Shown here in pieces: positions 10,601-18,380 of a stretch of DNA of 64,000 nt. The DNA is taken from assembly GCF_003585765.1 (NCBI RefSeq), contig NZ_CP021235.1, positions 2,852,001 to 2,916,000 on the forward strand, given 5' to 3'. Both the position numbers and the translations under genes were made by a program. The DNA is from Pontibacter actiniarum. Lineage in GTDB: Bacteria > Bacteroidota > Bacteroidia > Cytophagales > Hymenobacteraceae. Positions within the stretch are counted from its first letter, which is position 1, and every line of letters starts with the position of its first letter. The notes under the pieces are model-generated. The model did not search any database, was not told where the DNA came from, and worked only from the letters and a program-made list of their open reading frames with translations.

Positions 10601-11495
10601 CAATGAGCCGCTGGAGGATTTTGTGGAGGTGCCCGCGCCGAACTACGTCTTTGCCGGAAAGGTGCAGGAAACCGGTGCCGGCTACGGAGCCCGGTGGGAC
10701 AAGCATGGCAACCTGTGGCTGGCCAGCTACGACGGCACGCTCTATGTCAAGAAGCCAGACGGCACCGATGCTCCCTTTTCGCCGCTGCGCCAGATTACGG
10801 TAAACGGAGAAGCCTTCGACCTGCGCACGATTGGAGGCATCGGAGTGGACGCAGACGGCAATATCCTGCTGGCGCGCAACCGCCACCTGCTCAAGGTGGA
10901 TGCCGCCAGCGGGCAGGGCATTGCGGCCTGGGAAGTGCCAAACGGCGGGCGCGCCATTACGGCCCCGCGTGTAAACGACAAGGGGGAAATTTACGTTATG
11001 TCGCTCTTCGGCGAGGATCCCAACTATGTGCTGAAGCAGAATGAACAGCGGCCGCACCAGTTTGACCTCGTTCGTACGCTAAACTTGCCCGAGCGCATCC
11101 TGGCCCGCACGTTTACCATGGCACCGGACGGTAAAACGCTGTACTTCCCGAACCCGGGGAGTCCGTACATCCAGGTCTACACCAGCGAAGACGGCACGAG
11201 GTATAAAAAACAGGAAAACATCACCAGCACAGCTGCCGGCTGCAACGCCATAGAAGTTGGCCCGGGCAACACCCTCTGGACAGCCGTGCGGGCCAGCGGC
11301 GTGGTGCCCGCCACGTTCCACTTCCGCGATGAAAAAAACAAGAAGATGTGGACGCTGCAGCTGCCGGAGTTAGAGGGCGCCGAGGCCCGGGGCCTGGGCG
11401 TGTCTGCCAACGGCGATACGCTCATCTTCTGCAGCTGGGACAAAGGCGGCGGGTTTTACAAGTATGTACTGCAGCCAGCTGAACAGCAGGAGTAA
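7626..11495 (+). CDS. giant secreted protein: phosphodiester glycosidase, metallophosphoesterase, CHRD and beta-propeller domains
   Basis: 1289 aa with a signal peptide (cleavage near residue 25, VQAQ). Domains in order: a phosphodiester glycosidase/NAGPA-like domain (about 60-305; NGGYF 103-107, NLDGGGSS 264-271); a golvesin/xanthan-lyase-like beta domain (about 316-445); a calcineurin-like phosphoesterase (about 455-700; GGDM near 498, GNHDG near 540, GHMPL near 625, GHQHAY near 663); a CHRD domain (about 760-875; PDGEL near its end); a fibronectin-III-like segment (about 880-985); and a C-terminal SMP-30/NHL-like propeller. The metal ligands of the phosphoesterase are mostly present, but its first motif reads ISDLN where D-x-H is usual. 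It is probably exported, and may remove phosphodiester-linked sugars and then phosphate. It stands alone, followed by a terminator at 11571. The substrate is not known. Confidence 0.85.
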   Translation: MRNRFTRLKKVAWLALVLGTQAVQAQQLNLSWQPRQDLNILLPASVRVHEANGSLPDGAPVRAMYATVDLRDENLSLRTVGNPANRQTTLEHYQDYNAILAINGGYFAPTKSVSLYISDGNLIEPGIRKSGGNNITRGAFGLVNGKPEIAWTANPIGNLIYKYSQPTQPGQPAPTTRGGELWLPGQAVGGGPVLVKQGKVVDVGTVEGFGAAHLGRNPRSAIGYLDKHTLLLLVVDGRQGASAGVTTVELAHMMRELGCSEAVNLDGGGSSAMVAADEVVNIPVDVPNGNRHSLRKNANALVLTQRESSPKRQVTYIDTDSPNYTEFGLWRDTNHANYYGSTLSRQASANSHNSARYDFKSIAKGKYQLATWWTVDTSHNAAQVPYVLHRGSKTDTLRVNQNTYATSGRWNVLGDFTLGPGDYLELLAQGKGKKAVADAVRLVSIEKFPELPRRGDLRLAVISDLNSGLGAATYEWQVDSIIQRLPRIWQPDLVVCGGDMVAGQGVSDTETLTKMWQGFDDHIAAPLRAAGIPFAFTLGNHDGSRSFAMERNAAGSYWNDAKNLPSLQFIDKRHFPYYYSFTHGNAFFVSWEASSPEITDENLRWLAEQFNLPEARQAKYRFVLGHMPLYSVAQERDSKGNLLSNPEKLRQLLEQYKVKTYISGHQHAYYPGKRGKLELLNAGAAGSGPRSWLTLDKTPVNTVTLVDIFYEQDTLVYTTYDIGTERAAEMAVFDEKVLPPVIEGVNGHLIRRDIAVTGEAKGIFSALSPGASATGTAALEVRGDKLYISGEFTGLEGKLLKEQGAVSLYHGRHTEQGAPLLALKVKSRNGRKGSFSGRMAVQDDEKELLSVGSYYVSIKTDKHPDGELRAQLYPAANQAPAAVAVSSHNSRNAYAVRQTEALFRLSWDKATDPDGDFVSYSYQLASDEHFKNLLWHKNTGRVPGIKPQEKEWYALLQHAAEGEPVTFYHRIITSDGKHTTYGPGKPFQLMKSNEPLEDFVEVPAPNYVFAGKVQETGAGYGARWDKHGNLWLASYDGTLYVKKPDGTDAPFSPLRQITVNGEAFDLRTIGGIGVDADGNILLARNRHLLKVDAASGQGIAAWEVPNGGRAITAPRVNDKGEIYVMSLFGEDPNYVLKQNEQRPHQFDLVRTLNLPERILARTFTMAPDGKTLYFPNPGSPYIQVYTSEDGTRYKKQENITSTAAGCNAIEVGPGNTLWTAVRASGVVPATFHFRDEKNKKMWTLQLPELEGAEARGLGVSANGDTLIFCSWDKGGGFYKYVLQPAEQQE

Positions 11496-11570
11496 AAGCA
11501 GCCGGTGGAGCGGTGTAATGGAAAGGTGCCTCTTTACAACTCTAGCGCTGCAATACCGGAATTAAGCATC

Positions 11571-11608
11571 TCAGGCTCCTCCTTACCAAAGGAGGGGCCT
11601 GACTTTTT
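11571..11608 (+). terminator. rho-independent terminator
   Basis: A 14-bp stem (11571-11584 with 11589-11602, one G-T pair) with a four-base loop, followed by CTTTTT. It lies 76 bases after the stop of the giant secreted protein. Confidence 0.85.
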
Positions 11609-12058
11609 ATAAGTCTACCCATCACTGGAGCGCTAGTGTAAGCGCCGTCAGTTTAGGCTAAGGAAGTATAAGCAGGGGCAGTTGGCAGTCCACTTACCCT
11701 TCCAACATACAGGCCTTTTTGATCCGCTTTGCCATGCGAAGCGAAGGCGCCCGATGTGAAGCGTCTACCTCCACTCACAGTGACACAGGCCCCTACCCAT
11801 AAGGCAGAGCTGAAGCAGGCTTGTGCCGAAACGCAAATTTTTTTTTGGTAGCTGTTATGAACTACTGAAAAACATACGCGCTGATCATGCATATTGGGCT
11901 GCACCAACTTTGAAGCTCATGAAAGCAACTCTGTCGCCTCTCCGCAACCAGCCAAAGTGGTTCTTTTCCATACGTCAGGCGCCCTTCCCTTAAAAAAGGC
12001 CCCTCCTCCTAAATTCAATCCCTCTCCCAGACAAGTGTTATTCCTAAACCTATAACCC
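11609..12058. other. 450-bp intergenic region upstream of the mobilization genes
   Basis: No convincing gene: a minus-strand 84-codon frame (11653-11907) lacks any recognisable feature. By analogy with mobilizable elements, an oriT would be expected near here, just upstream of mobC. Only weak inverted repeats are visible, for example CGCTT/AAGCG around 11728-11746. A run of nine T falls near 11838-11846. No nic site can be named. Confidence 0.3.
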
Positions 12059-12439
12059 ATGAAAACAGAAACAACAGTGCCGCAAGGCAAAAGAGCCAGG
12101 CGCCGAAAGAAGCACCCCAAGAACTGCATGCTAACCGTACGCATGACAACTACTGAAAAACTCCTCATCACCGGGAAAGCCAGAAGCGCAGGCATGAAAA
12201 CGGCCGAATGGCTCCGTGCTGCGGCCAAAACCGCAGTGGTTTCGCCCAAGTTCTCACCCGAGGACGCGACTGTTCTGCGTCAGCTTACCGGCATGTTCAA
12301 TGACCTGAACCTGATAGCCGGGCTTGCTGCGCAGGAAGGGCTGCTATCGCTCCAAAACAACTGCCGCCAAACAGTAAAGAAAATCAATCAGTTGCTATCA
12401 TACCTGAACAGCGATGATCGGAAAGGCATTCATCAGTAA
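12059..12439 (+). CDS. mobC: MobC-like relaxosome accessory protein
   Basis: A 126-aa basic protein (KRARRRKKHPKN near the N-terminus). The segment after it, beginning LTVRMTTTEKLLITGKA, has the pattern of a ribbon-helix-helix DNA-binding domain. A helical C-terminal half with LTGMFNDLNLIAGLA matches the mobilization-protein family in which 'NQ/DLNxIA' is conserved. Such proteins bind oriT and help the relaxase nick. The relaxase gene overlaps its 3' end by 26 bases, the usual Bacteroidota mobC-relaxase arrangement. Confidence 0.8.
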   Translation: MKTETTVPQGKRARRRKKHPKNCMLTVRMTTTEKLLITGKARSAGMKTAEWLRAAAKTAVVSPKFSPEDATVLRQLTGMFNDLNLIAGLAAQEGLLSLQNNCRQTVKKINQLLSYLNSDDRKGIHQ

Positions 12440-13217
12440 AAGCTTCGCCAGGAGCGCGCAATACCTTGTGCAGAAACCTGGCGCCCAGATCCTGGCAGCT
12501 GACGGCGTAAGGACAGCCAGTTGCCAGACCATTGCAAGTGATTTCGCAATGATGTGCAGGTTCAAACCTGGCTTGCAGCGGGTCGCAGGGCATGTTTCCC
12601 TGAGCTGGAGCCCTCTTGACAGGGAGAAGCTAACACCACAGGTAATGGTGGCGCGGGCAAAAGAGTACATGGAAAAAATGCGGATCCAGGACACACAGTA
12701 CCTGATCGTGGAGCATCGCGATACGCAGCACCCCCATATACACATTCTCTACAACAGGGTCAGTTACCAAGGTAAGGTGATTCCCGACTGGCGCCAGTGG
12801 CCACACACGGTAAAAGTATGCACTGAAATGAGGCAGAAGTATGGCTATCATATGCCTCAAAACCAATACCTGGGGGATCACCAGCGCCTGAAAGGGGTAG
12901 ACAAGGTGCGCTTTCAGCTCCATGATGCCATCCAGCAGGTCCTGAGCCAGGCCAAAAGCTGGGATGAGCTTCAGGCAGGGCTACAAAGAAAGGGCATTAC
13001 GATGCGGTGCCGGTATGCAGGCGGCACAGGCAAGGTGCAGGGCCTTAGCTTTAAAATGGGAAACCTCAGCTGGAAGGGATCAAGCATAAGCCCAAAGCTA
13101 AGCTACGGCAACATCGCCCGTAAGTTAGAGCGCAACCTGCAGCTCCAGTTGACACAGGCAAAGGAAAGGACTTCCAGGAAGCGTATGGCACACCGCCACA
13201 AAAGGCGCTCATTATAA
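12414..13217 (+). CDS. relaxase / mobilization nuclease (MobA/VirD2-like)
   Basis: A 267-aa protein of the relaxase family that nicks DNA at oriT and carries it to a recipient. The HUH metal-binding motif is seen as HPHIHILYNRV (about residues 105-115). The N-terminal part has several tyrosines as possible nucleophiles (for example Y17 in SAQYLV), and the middle shows SWSPLDRE. It is short compared with many relaxases (often above 300 aa) and ends in a basic tail (RKRMAHRHKRRSL). It may therefore be complete but minimal, or may have lost a C-terminal region. It overlaps mobC by 26 bases. No integrase or replication gene is near. Confidence 0.8.
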   Translation: MIGKAFISKSFARSAQYLVQKPGAQILAADGVRTASCQTIASDFAMMCRFKPGLQRVAGHVSLSWSPLDREKLTPQVMVARAKEYMEKMRIQDTQYLIVEHRDTQHPHIHILYNRVSYQGKVIPDWRQWPHTVKVCTEMRQKYGYHMPQNQYLGDHQRLKGVDKVRFQLHDAIQQVLSQAKSWDELQAGLQRKGITMRCRYAGGTGKVQGLSFKMGNLSWKGSSISPKLSYGNIARKLERNLQLQLTQAKERTSRKRMAHRHKRRSL

Positions 13218-13373
13218 AATTACGGTTACAACCTGCCGTAGCCCTTCTTCAGGTTTTAGGAAGGCGGGCAGGAGGATATTTTGGGGCAAACAGCCTGGTG
13301 CCACACAAACACCCTTTGAAGAGATCAGGCTTTGCCTCCGGTATAACAGTCACACTTTAACAGGAACAAGCAA

Positions 13374-13997
13374 ATGGAAACTGAAGAACTCTCTGAAAGA
13401 TTAACGGACGCAGAGGCCTTGTTAGCGCTGCAGGACAGGCGGTTAAAGCAAGTAGAGAACCGGGAAATAAAGACTCCTGCCTGCAACATCCCCGACTACA
13501 CCGCCAGCTTCGAGGAAATCAAGCAGCTACTCCGGACGCAGCACACTGCGCTTCCTATTTTAAAGATAGACGCCCACCTCAAGGCGCTGCACAAAACCAT
13601 CTCCGGAATACCCAAGGTGTTGCCCGTGAAACACCACCATCACCTTGAGGATAGCGCCCTGGGATTTATAGGAGGGGGCTTTGTGCTTTTGCTTCTCACG
13701 GCCGTATCCGCCAGTCTTTGCTTTAGCCTTTACAGGGAAAACAGCCTGCTGCAGGAACGCAGCCTCAAGTACCGGCTGACCCGGCTCTACTACCCGGCTA
13801 TAACCCGCTGGATGGACAGCACATATTCCCGTAGCCCGGACAGCACAAGACAGCTGGTTGAAAGTCTGGAGGCCAGGCAGCAGGCCATCCTGCAGGCACA
13901 GGAACTGGAGAAGCGCAAGCAAGAGGAGGCCAGGGAGGCTACGCAGAAACTAGAGCAGCTTTTGAATGGGAAAGAGAAGCTTCCTGCCTCCCGCTAA
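13374..13997 (+). CDS. hypothetical protein with one membrane segment and a coiled-coil tail
   Basis: A 207-aa protein: an acidic, probably helical N-terminus (LSERLTDAEALLALQDRRL), a His-rich patch (KHHHHLED), a single transmembrane helix at about 103-122 (GGGFVLLLLTAVSASLCF), and a charged helix at the C-terminus rich in Gln, Glu and Lys that is likely a coiled coil. It follows the relaxase after 156 bases in the same direction. I associate such proteins with mobilization genes in this phylum, but I do not recognise a named family. A role at the membrane during transfer is only a guess. Confidence 0.6.
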   Translation: METEELSERLTDAEALLALQDRRLKQVENREIKTPACNIPDYTASFEEIKQLLRTQHTALPILKIDAHLKALHKTISGIPKVLPVKHHHHLEDSALGFIGGGFVLLLLTAVSASLCFSLYRENSLLQERSLKYRLTRLYYPAITRWMDSTYSRSPDSTRQLVESLEARQQAILQAQELEKRKQEEAREATQKLEQLLNGKEKLPASR

Positions 13998-14170
13998 ATT
14001 TGACTGACAATTTGGCCCTGCACATTCGTAGCGGCACAGACAAAAAACAGCTGTGGATTTATGGATAACGCTGTCGGGTTACCCACAAGTCCACAGCCTC
14101 AATAGTCGTAAGAGTAAGAGTAACAGTGATCTTAACAGTTGTACCAGTAGCTTGCTTGAAGCTCCACATA

Positions 14171-14596
14171 TCAGACTCTACTCGCGCTGTTACTCTCCTT
14201 TTCTCTCATCAGTTTTTCCAGCAGCTCATTTTTCTCTCGCTCACTTTTCAGCAAGGCGTCGTATAATTCGACGATCTTATCTATGGGGTTAAAAGTATAA
14301 CTGTTGAAATTTCCTGAAGTAAGGTTTCCTGAAGCATTGTCATGCAATGTCTGAACGTTAAACATCGCGCCTTCTTCCGTAAAGTTCTCAATTGCTTCCG
14401 GTGTCACGCCAAGGGCCTTGGCTATTCTCTCCAATGTGGCTTTATCCATCTCCTCTTCCTGTTCAATGCGGGAAATATTTTGCTGCGTAGTTCCCAACTC
14501 ACTGGCAAGAGAAGCCTGCTTTACTCCCAAAGCGGTTCTCATTCTTCTTACGTGGTCACCCAGGTGTATGGGTCTTTTTCTAACTGCTGTTTCCAT
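14171..14596 (-). CDS. XRE-family transcriptional regulator
   Basis: 141 aa. The helix-turn-helix lies at about residues 12-67 (HVRRMRTALGVKQASLASEL then TTQQNISRIEQ). A linker rich in Asn, Ser and Thr (NASGNLTSGNFNSYTFN) follows, then a charged helix likely to form a coiled coil (KSEREKNELLEKLMREK). It may repress itself or the mobilization block it faces, with which it is convergent. No toxin partner is adjacent, so an antitoxin role is not supported. Confidence 0.8.
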   Translation of the reverse strand: METAVRKRPIHLGDHVRRMRTALGVKQASLASELGTTQQNISRIEQEEEMDKATLERIAKALGVTPEAIENFTEEGAMFNVQTLHDNASGNLTSGNFNSYTFNPIDKIVELYDALLKSEREKNELLEKLMREKESNSASRV

Positions 14597-14793
14597 ACAT
14601 ACAATATACTGATATTATTGTAATTACCCAATCTAAAAAGAGTGTAATTCACAATAAATCAGCTGTTTAAAACTTAAAAAAACTTCCCTGCGAGTCGTCT
14701 GGATCAGTAGTAAGCCTAGGCAAACAGCAAAGAAGCTGCTAAAGATATAAGCTATTATCAATATTACCAACGGTATCTTCTTTACCTAAACTA

Positions 14794-15327
14794 TCAAGCG
14801 TCGATTGCAAGAAGAGATCGACACAAGCGGTAGTTCTCATCATCAAAGCAGACAAACACCACCTGCGCTATACTTGTCTCATGCGCCTGCAGGTATCGTT
14901 TTACCGCCTCCACGGCTATCTTGGCGGCCTTGTCTTTCGGGTAGCCGTACACGCCAGTGCTGATATTGGGAAAGGCTATGCTTGTCAGGCCCCTTTCCGC
15001 GGCAAGCCTTAAGCTGTTGCGGTAGCAGCTGGCCAGCAGTTCCGGCTCACCTTTGCTTCCGCCCTGCCATACCGGCCCAACCGTATGGATCACGTACGCG
15101 GCAGGCAACTTTCCTCCTGTGGTGATCACCGCCTCCCCGGTGGGGCAGCCGCCTTGCCTGGCCCTGATCTGCTTGCACTCCTCCAGAATGGCTGGCCCTC
15201 CGGCCCGATGTATCGCCCCGTCTACACCGCCACCGCCTAACAGGCTGCTGTTGGCAGCGTTAACCACTGCCTCCACCGCTGCTTTCGTTATATCTCCCTG
15301 CTGCACTCTTATACTTGTCTTATCCAT
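14794..15327 (-). CDS. macro-domain protein, O-acetyl-ADP-ribose deacetylase type
   Basis: A single 177-aa macro domain. Hallmarks: [20 protein letters not shown] (about residues 21-40), which carries the Asn and Asp of the ADP-ribose pocket and the glycine-rich loop, and [13 protein letters not shown] near 118-130. Closest in form to YmdB/TTHA0132-type enzymes, which remove acetyl from O-acetyl-ADP-ribose or ADP-ribose from acidic residues. It stands alone between the XRE gene and mrp. No ADP-ribosyltransferase toxin is beside it, so a housekeeping role is as likely as defence. Confidence 0.9.
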   Translation of the reverse strand: MDKTSIRVQQGDITKAAVEAVVNAANSSLLGGGGVDGAIHRAGGPAILEECKQIRARQGGCPTGEAVITTGGKLPAAYVIHTVGPVWQGGSKGEPELLASCYRNSLRLAAERGLTSIAFPNISTGVYGYPKDKAAKIAVEAVKRYLQAHETSIAQVVFVCFDDENYRLCRSLLAIDA

Positions 15328-15429
15328 TGTTCGTGTTGCTTCTGCTGTGCCTGTGGCGTGGCCCAGGCCATAGTTTCACTATTTAAAACTAATCCCTTCG
15401 CTAACTTGTTGCACAGTATACGCTCTGCC

Positions 15430-15461
15430 TTTTCAAGAGGAATATTTTGTTTGTATCTTTG
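15430..15461 (+). promoter_or_regulatory. promoter of mrp
   Basis: The -7 box TATCTTTG at 15454-15461 matches TAnnTTTG. A weak -33 (TTTTC, 15430-15434) is spaced about 19-20 bases upstream. It lies 24 bases before the preferred ATG at 15485, which helps favour that start. Confidence 0.5.
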
Positions 15462-15484
15462 CAGAGCAATTGCAAATTCATCCT

Positions 15485-16588
15485 ATGGCTATCACAAAAG
15501 AAGATATACTAAAAGCCCTCAGCTATGTAGAGGAGCCGGACCTGGGTAAGGACCTGGTAACGCTGAACATGGTGGAGGACGTGCAGGTGGACGGCAAGAA
15601 CGTAAGCTTCACGGTTATACTGACCACACCGGCCTGCCCACTCAAAGACCTGATCCGCAATGCCTGCGTTACCGCCATCCACACGATGGTAGACAAAGAG
15701 GCGGACGTGACGGTGAACATGACCTCGCGGGTAACCTCCGGCCGCGGCGATACCTCCGAGGTACTGCACGGGGTAAAGAACATTATTGCAGTGGCCTCCG
15801 GTAAAGGCGGCGTGGGCAAGTCTACGGTTACCTCTAACCTGGCGATTGCCCTGGCGCAAAGCGGGGCAAGGGTTGGCCTTATCGATGCGGATATTTCCGG
15901 CCCTTCTATCCCTACCATGTTTGGTGTGGAGCAGGAGCGCCCCCGTATGGTGCAGGGAGACCACGGCAAAAACTACATTCTGCCGGTAGAGCAGCACGGG
16001 GTTAAAATGATGTCGATCGGCTTCCTGACGCCGCAGGACGGCGCTGTAGTATGGAGAGGCCCGATGGCGAGTTCGGCACTGCGCCAGTTTATTTCTGATG
16101 TGGAGTGGGGCGAGCTGGACTACCTGCTGCTGGACCTCCCTCCCGGGACTTCAGACATCCACCTGACCATGGTGCAGGCCTTGCCTGTCACCGGTGCCGT
16201 TATCGTGACCACGCCGCAGAAAGTAGCCCTGGCCGACGCCATGAAGGGGCTGCAGATGTTCCGCCAGCCGCAGATCAACGTGCCGGTGTTGGGCGTTGTG
16301 GAAAATATGGCGTACTTTACACCTGCCGAGCTTCCGGAGAACAAATACTACATCTTCGGAGAAGGCGGCGGCAAGGCCCTTGCTGATAAGTACAACGTGG
16401 CCTTGCTAGGCCAGGTGCCGATTGTGCAGAGCATCCGTGAAAGCGGCGACAACGGAACTCCTGTCGTTATGCAGAACGATTCTCCGGCAAGCGGTGTTTT
16501 CAAGGAGCTAGCCCAGTCTGTTGCCCAGCAAGTGTCGCTGCGCAACGCGACCATGGCCAGAACAAAACCAGTAGAAATTAAAAGCTAA
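15485..16588 (+). CDS. Mrp/NBP35-family iron-sulfur carrier ATPase
   Basis: 367 aa. The N-terminal MIP18/DUF59 domain (about 1-80) is followed by a deviant P-loop ATPase (SGKGGVGKSTVTSNLA about 103-118; DADISGPSIPTMFG; LLLDLPPGTSD). It is thought to carry Fe-S clusters to apoproteins in the cytoplasm. The C-terminal CxxC cluster site of many Mrp/ApbC proteins is absent: after VVENMAYF the sequence reads TPAELPENKYY. The ATG at 15485 is preferred to an upstream TTG at 15470. A NifU-like gene follows after 5 bases, which fits a cluster-assembly pair. Confidence 0.9.
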   Translation: MAITKEDILKALSYVEEPDLGKDLVTLNMVEDVQVDGKNVSFTVILTTPACPLKDLIRNACVTAIHTMVDKEADVTVNMTSRVTSGRGDTSEVLHGVKNIIAVASGKGGVGKSTVTSNLAIALAQSGARVGLIDADISGPSIPTMFGVEQERPRMVQGDHGKNYILPVEQHGVKMMSIGFLTPQDGAVVWRGPMASSALRQFISDVEWGELDYLLLDLPPGTSDIHLTMVQALPVTGAVIVTTPQKVALADAMKGLQMFRQPQINVPVLGVVENMAYFTPAELPENKYYIFGEGGGKALADKYNVALLGQVPIVQSIRESGDNGTPVVMQNDSPASGVFKELAQSVAQQVSLRNATMARTKPVEIKS

Positions 16589-16593
16589 GATAC

Positions 16594-16863
16594 ATGGCAG
16601 TCCTAAACGTAGATCAAGAGTTCATGCTCCGCATTGAGTCGGCCCTCGACCAGATAAGACCTTACCTGGAGGCCGATGGCGGAAACGTGAAAGTGCTGGA
16701 GGTAACAGATGAAATGGTGCTGAAGCTGGAACTGCTGGGAGCCTGTGGGTCCTGCCCGATGTCGGCCATGACGCTGAAAGCCGGCGTGGAGCAATCGGTT
16801 CTGAAGGCGGTACCTGAGATAAAAGCGGTGGAGGCCGTAAACGTGACTCCCACTGCCGTGTAA
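16594..16863 (+). CDS. NifU-like scaffold domain protein
   Basis: An 89-aa stand-alone NifU C-terminal domain. The cluster-binding motif CGSC is in GACGSCPMSAMTLK (about residues 49-62), preceded by IRPYLEADGGNVKV. It would assemble or pass on a [4Fe-4S] cluster, probably with the Mrp ATPase encoded 5 bases upstream. A terminator follows at 16888. Confidence 0.92.
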   Translation: MAVLNVDQEFMLRIESALDQIRPYLEADGGNVKVLEVTDEMVLKLELLGACGSCPMSAMTLKAGVEQSVLKAVPEIKAVEAVNVTPTAV

Positions 16864-16887
16864 CAAAACGAAGCAGATACTATAGAG

Positions 16888-16928
16888 GCGGGTGCAGTTA
16901 CGAGAGTGGCTGCACCCGCTTTGCTTTT
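16888..16928 (+). terminator. rho-independent terminator after the mrp-nifU operon
   Basis: Stem GCGGGTGCAG (16888-16897) with CTGCACCCGC (16910-16919), a 12-base loop, then TTTGCTTTT. Confidence 0.75.
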
Positions 16929-17008
16929 ACCTGTGGCTCAAACCACTCCCTCTCCAGGTCCCTGCCTGCCTCGCCGCCAGCAGGCCTTCCGCGAAAACAG
17001 CCGATACC

Positions 17009-17040
17009 TTTAACATCAGCAGGTAAAAATGCTATATTTG
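17009..17040 (+). promoter_or_regulatory. promoter of the fumarylacetoacetase operon
   Basis: The -7 box TATATTTG at 17033-17040 is a perfect TAnnTTTG, with a near-consensus -33 TTTA at 17009-17012 and a 20-base spacer. The ATG follows at 17068. Confidence 0.55.
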
Positions 17041-17067
17041 TATAGCTAACCAGAACCTTCTGACACG

Positions 17068-18339
17068 ATGATAAAAGCTAACGACCCCTCGCTCCACTCC
17101 TGGATACAAATAGACGCCAAAAGCGATTTCCCGATTCAGAACCTGCCATTCGGCATTTTCCGCACACCAGACCGCGACCCGCGCGTGGGTGTTGCCATCG
17201 GGGACTATATCCTGGACCTGTGCGAGCTGGGTCGCCGCGACTTCTTCGAGCTCATAGACCTGGACCCAAACGTGTTCCACCGCCCGTACCTGAACGACTT
17301 CATTGCCCTGGGCAAACCTGTCTGGCGTGCCGTGCGCAACCGTGTTTCGGAGCTCCTGCGGAATGACAACGACGAGATCAGCGGCAACAGCAATCTGATG
17401 CACGCCCTGCTGGTAAGGCAGGACGAGGCGGAGCTGCTGCTGCCGGTAAAGGTGGGCAACTACACGGACTTTTACTCCAGCATGGAGCACGCCACCAACG
17501 TCGGCACCATGTTCCGCGACCCTAAGAACGCGCTGCTGCCAAACTGGAAACACATTCCGATTGGCTACCACGGCCGTGCTTCCTCCATTGTGGTTTCGGG
17601 CACCGCTATACACCGCCCGAAAGGCCAGACAAGGGCCCCGGATGCGGACACGCCGACCTTCGGCCCCTCCAGACTGTTGGACTTTGAGCTGGAGGTAGCT
17701 TTTATCACGGGCAGAGAAACAATGCTTGGCCAAAGCATCAGCCCGAACGAGGCCAGCGACTATATCTTCGGCCTCGTGCTTTTCAACGACTGGTCGGCGC
17801 GGGACATTCAGACGTGGGAGTATGTGCCCCTGGGGCCGTTCCTGGCCAAAAGCTTCGGTTCATCGGTTTCTCCCTGGGTGGTGACGCTGGATGCCCTGGA
17901 GCCGTTCAGGGTAAAGGGCCCGGTGCAGGACCCAAAGCCCCTGCCCTACCTGGAGTTTACCGGCAACTACAATTACGACCTGAACCTGGAAGTGCTGCTG
18001 CAGCCGGACGGCGGGGCAGAGAACAGCATTTGCCGCTCCAACTATAAGTTTATGTACTGGAACATGAACCAGCAGCTGGCGCACCAGAGCAGCAATGGCT
18101 GCAACATCCAGGTGGGAGACATGTACGCCTCCGGCACCATCAGCGGCGCTGACAAAGGCTCTTACGGGTCCATGCTGGAGCTTACCTGGCGCGGCACCGC
18201 GCCAATACAGCTCTCAGACGGTTCTGAGCGCCAGTTTATCAACGACGGCGACACTGTGATCATGCGCGGCTTTGGCGAACGCAACGGCATCCGGATCGGC
18301 TTTGGGGAGGTAAAGACGCGGATACTCCCGGCACTGTAG
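17068..18339 (+). CDS. fahA: fumarylacetoacetase
   Basis: A 423-aa enzyme of the last step of tyrosine/homogentisate breakdown: fumarylacetoacetate to fumarate and acetoacetate. The N-terminal SH3-like domain (about 20-120) precedes the catalytic domain with FYSSMEHATNVGTMFRD, the active-site His in IPIGYHGRASSIVVSG, the metal-binding Glu pair in LDFELEVAFITGRE, and VLFNDWSARDIQTWEYVPLG. Length is normal. It shares an operon with a flavin reductase-like gene 41 bases downstream. No other homogentisate-pathway gene is in the window. Confidence 0.95.
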   Translation: MIKANDPSLHSWIQIDAKSDFPIQNLPFGIFRTPDRDPRVGVAIGDYILDLCELGRRDFFELIDLDPNVFHRPYLNDFIALGKPVWRAVRNRVSELLRNDNDEISGNSNLMHALLVRQDEAELLLPVKVGNYTDFYSSMEHATNVGTMFRDPKNALLPNWKHIPIGYHGRASSIVVSGTAIHRPKGQTRAPDADTPTFGPSRLLDFELEVAFITGRETMLGQSISPNEASDYIFGLVLFNDWSARDIQTWEYVPLGPFLAKSFGSSVSPWVVTLDALEPFRVKGPVQDPKPLPYLEFTGNYNYDLNLEVLLQPDGGAENSICRSNYKFMYWNMNQQLAHQSSNGCNIQVGDMYASGTISGADKGSYGSMLELTWRGTAPIQLSDGSERQFINDGDTVIMRGFGERNGIRIGFGEVKTRILPAL

Positions 18340-18380
18340 CCACCACCTGTTTAACGATCCGCCAAGTATAAATCTAAAGA

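Noticed and set aside
11653..11907. 84-codon minus-strand frame in the gap before mobC
   Set aside because: No motif, no promoter and low-complexity content; probably non-coding.
14171..14596. Antitoxin of a toxin-antitoxin pair
   Set aside because: No adjacent toxin-like gene; the neighbours are a convergent mob gene and a macro-domain gene 197 bases away.
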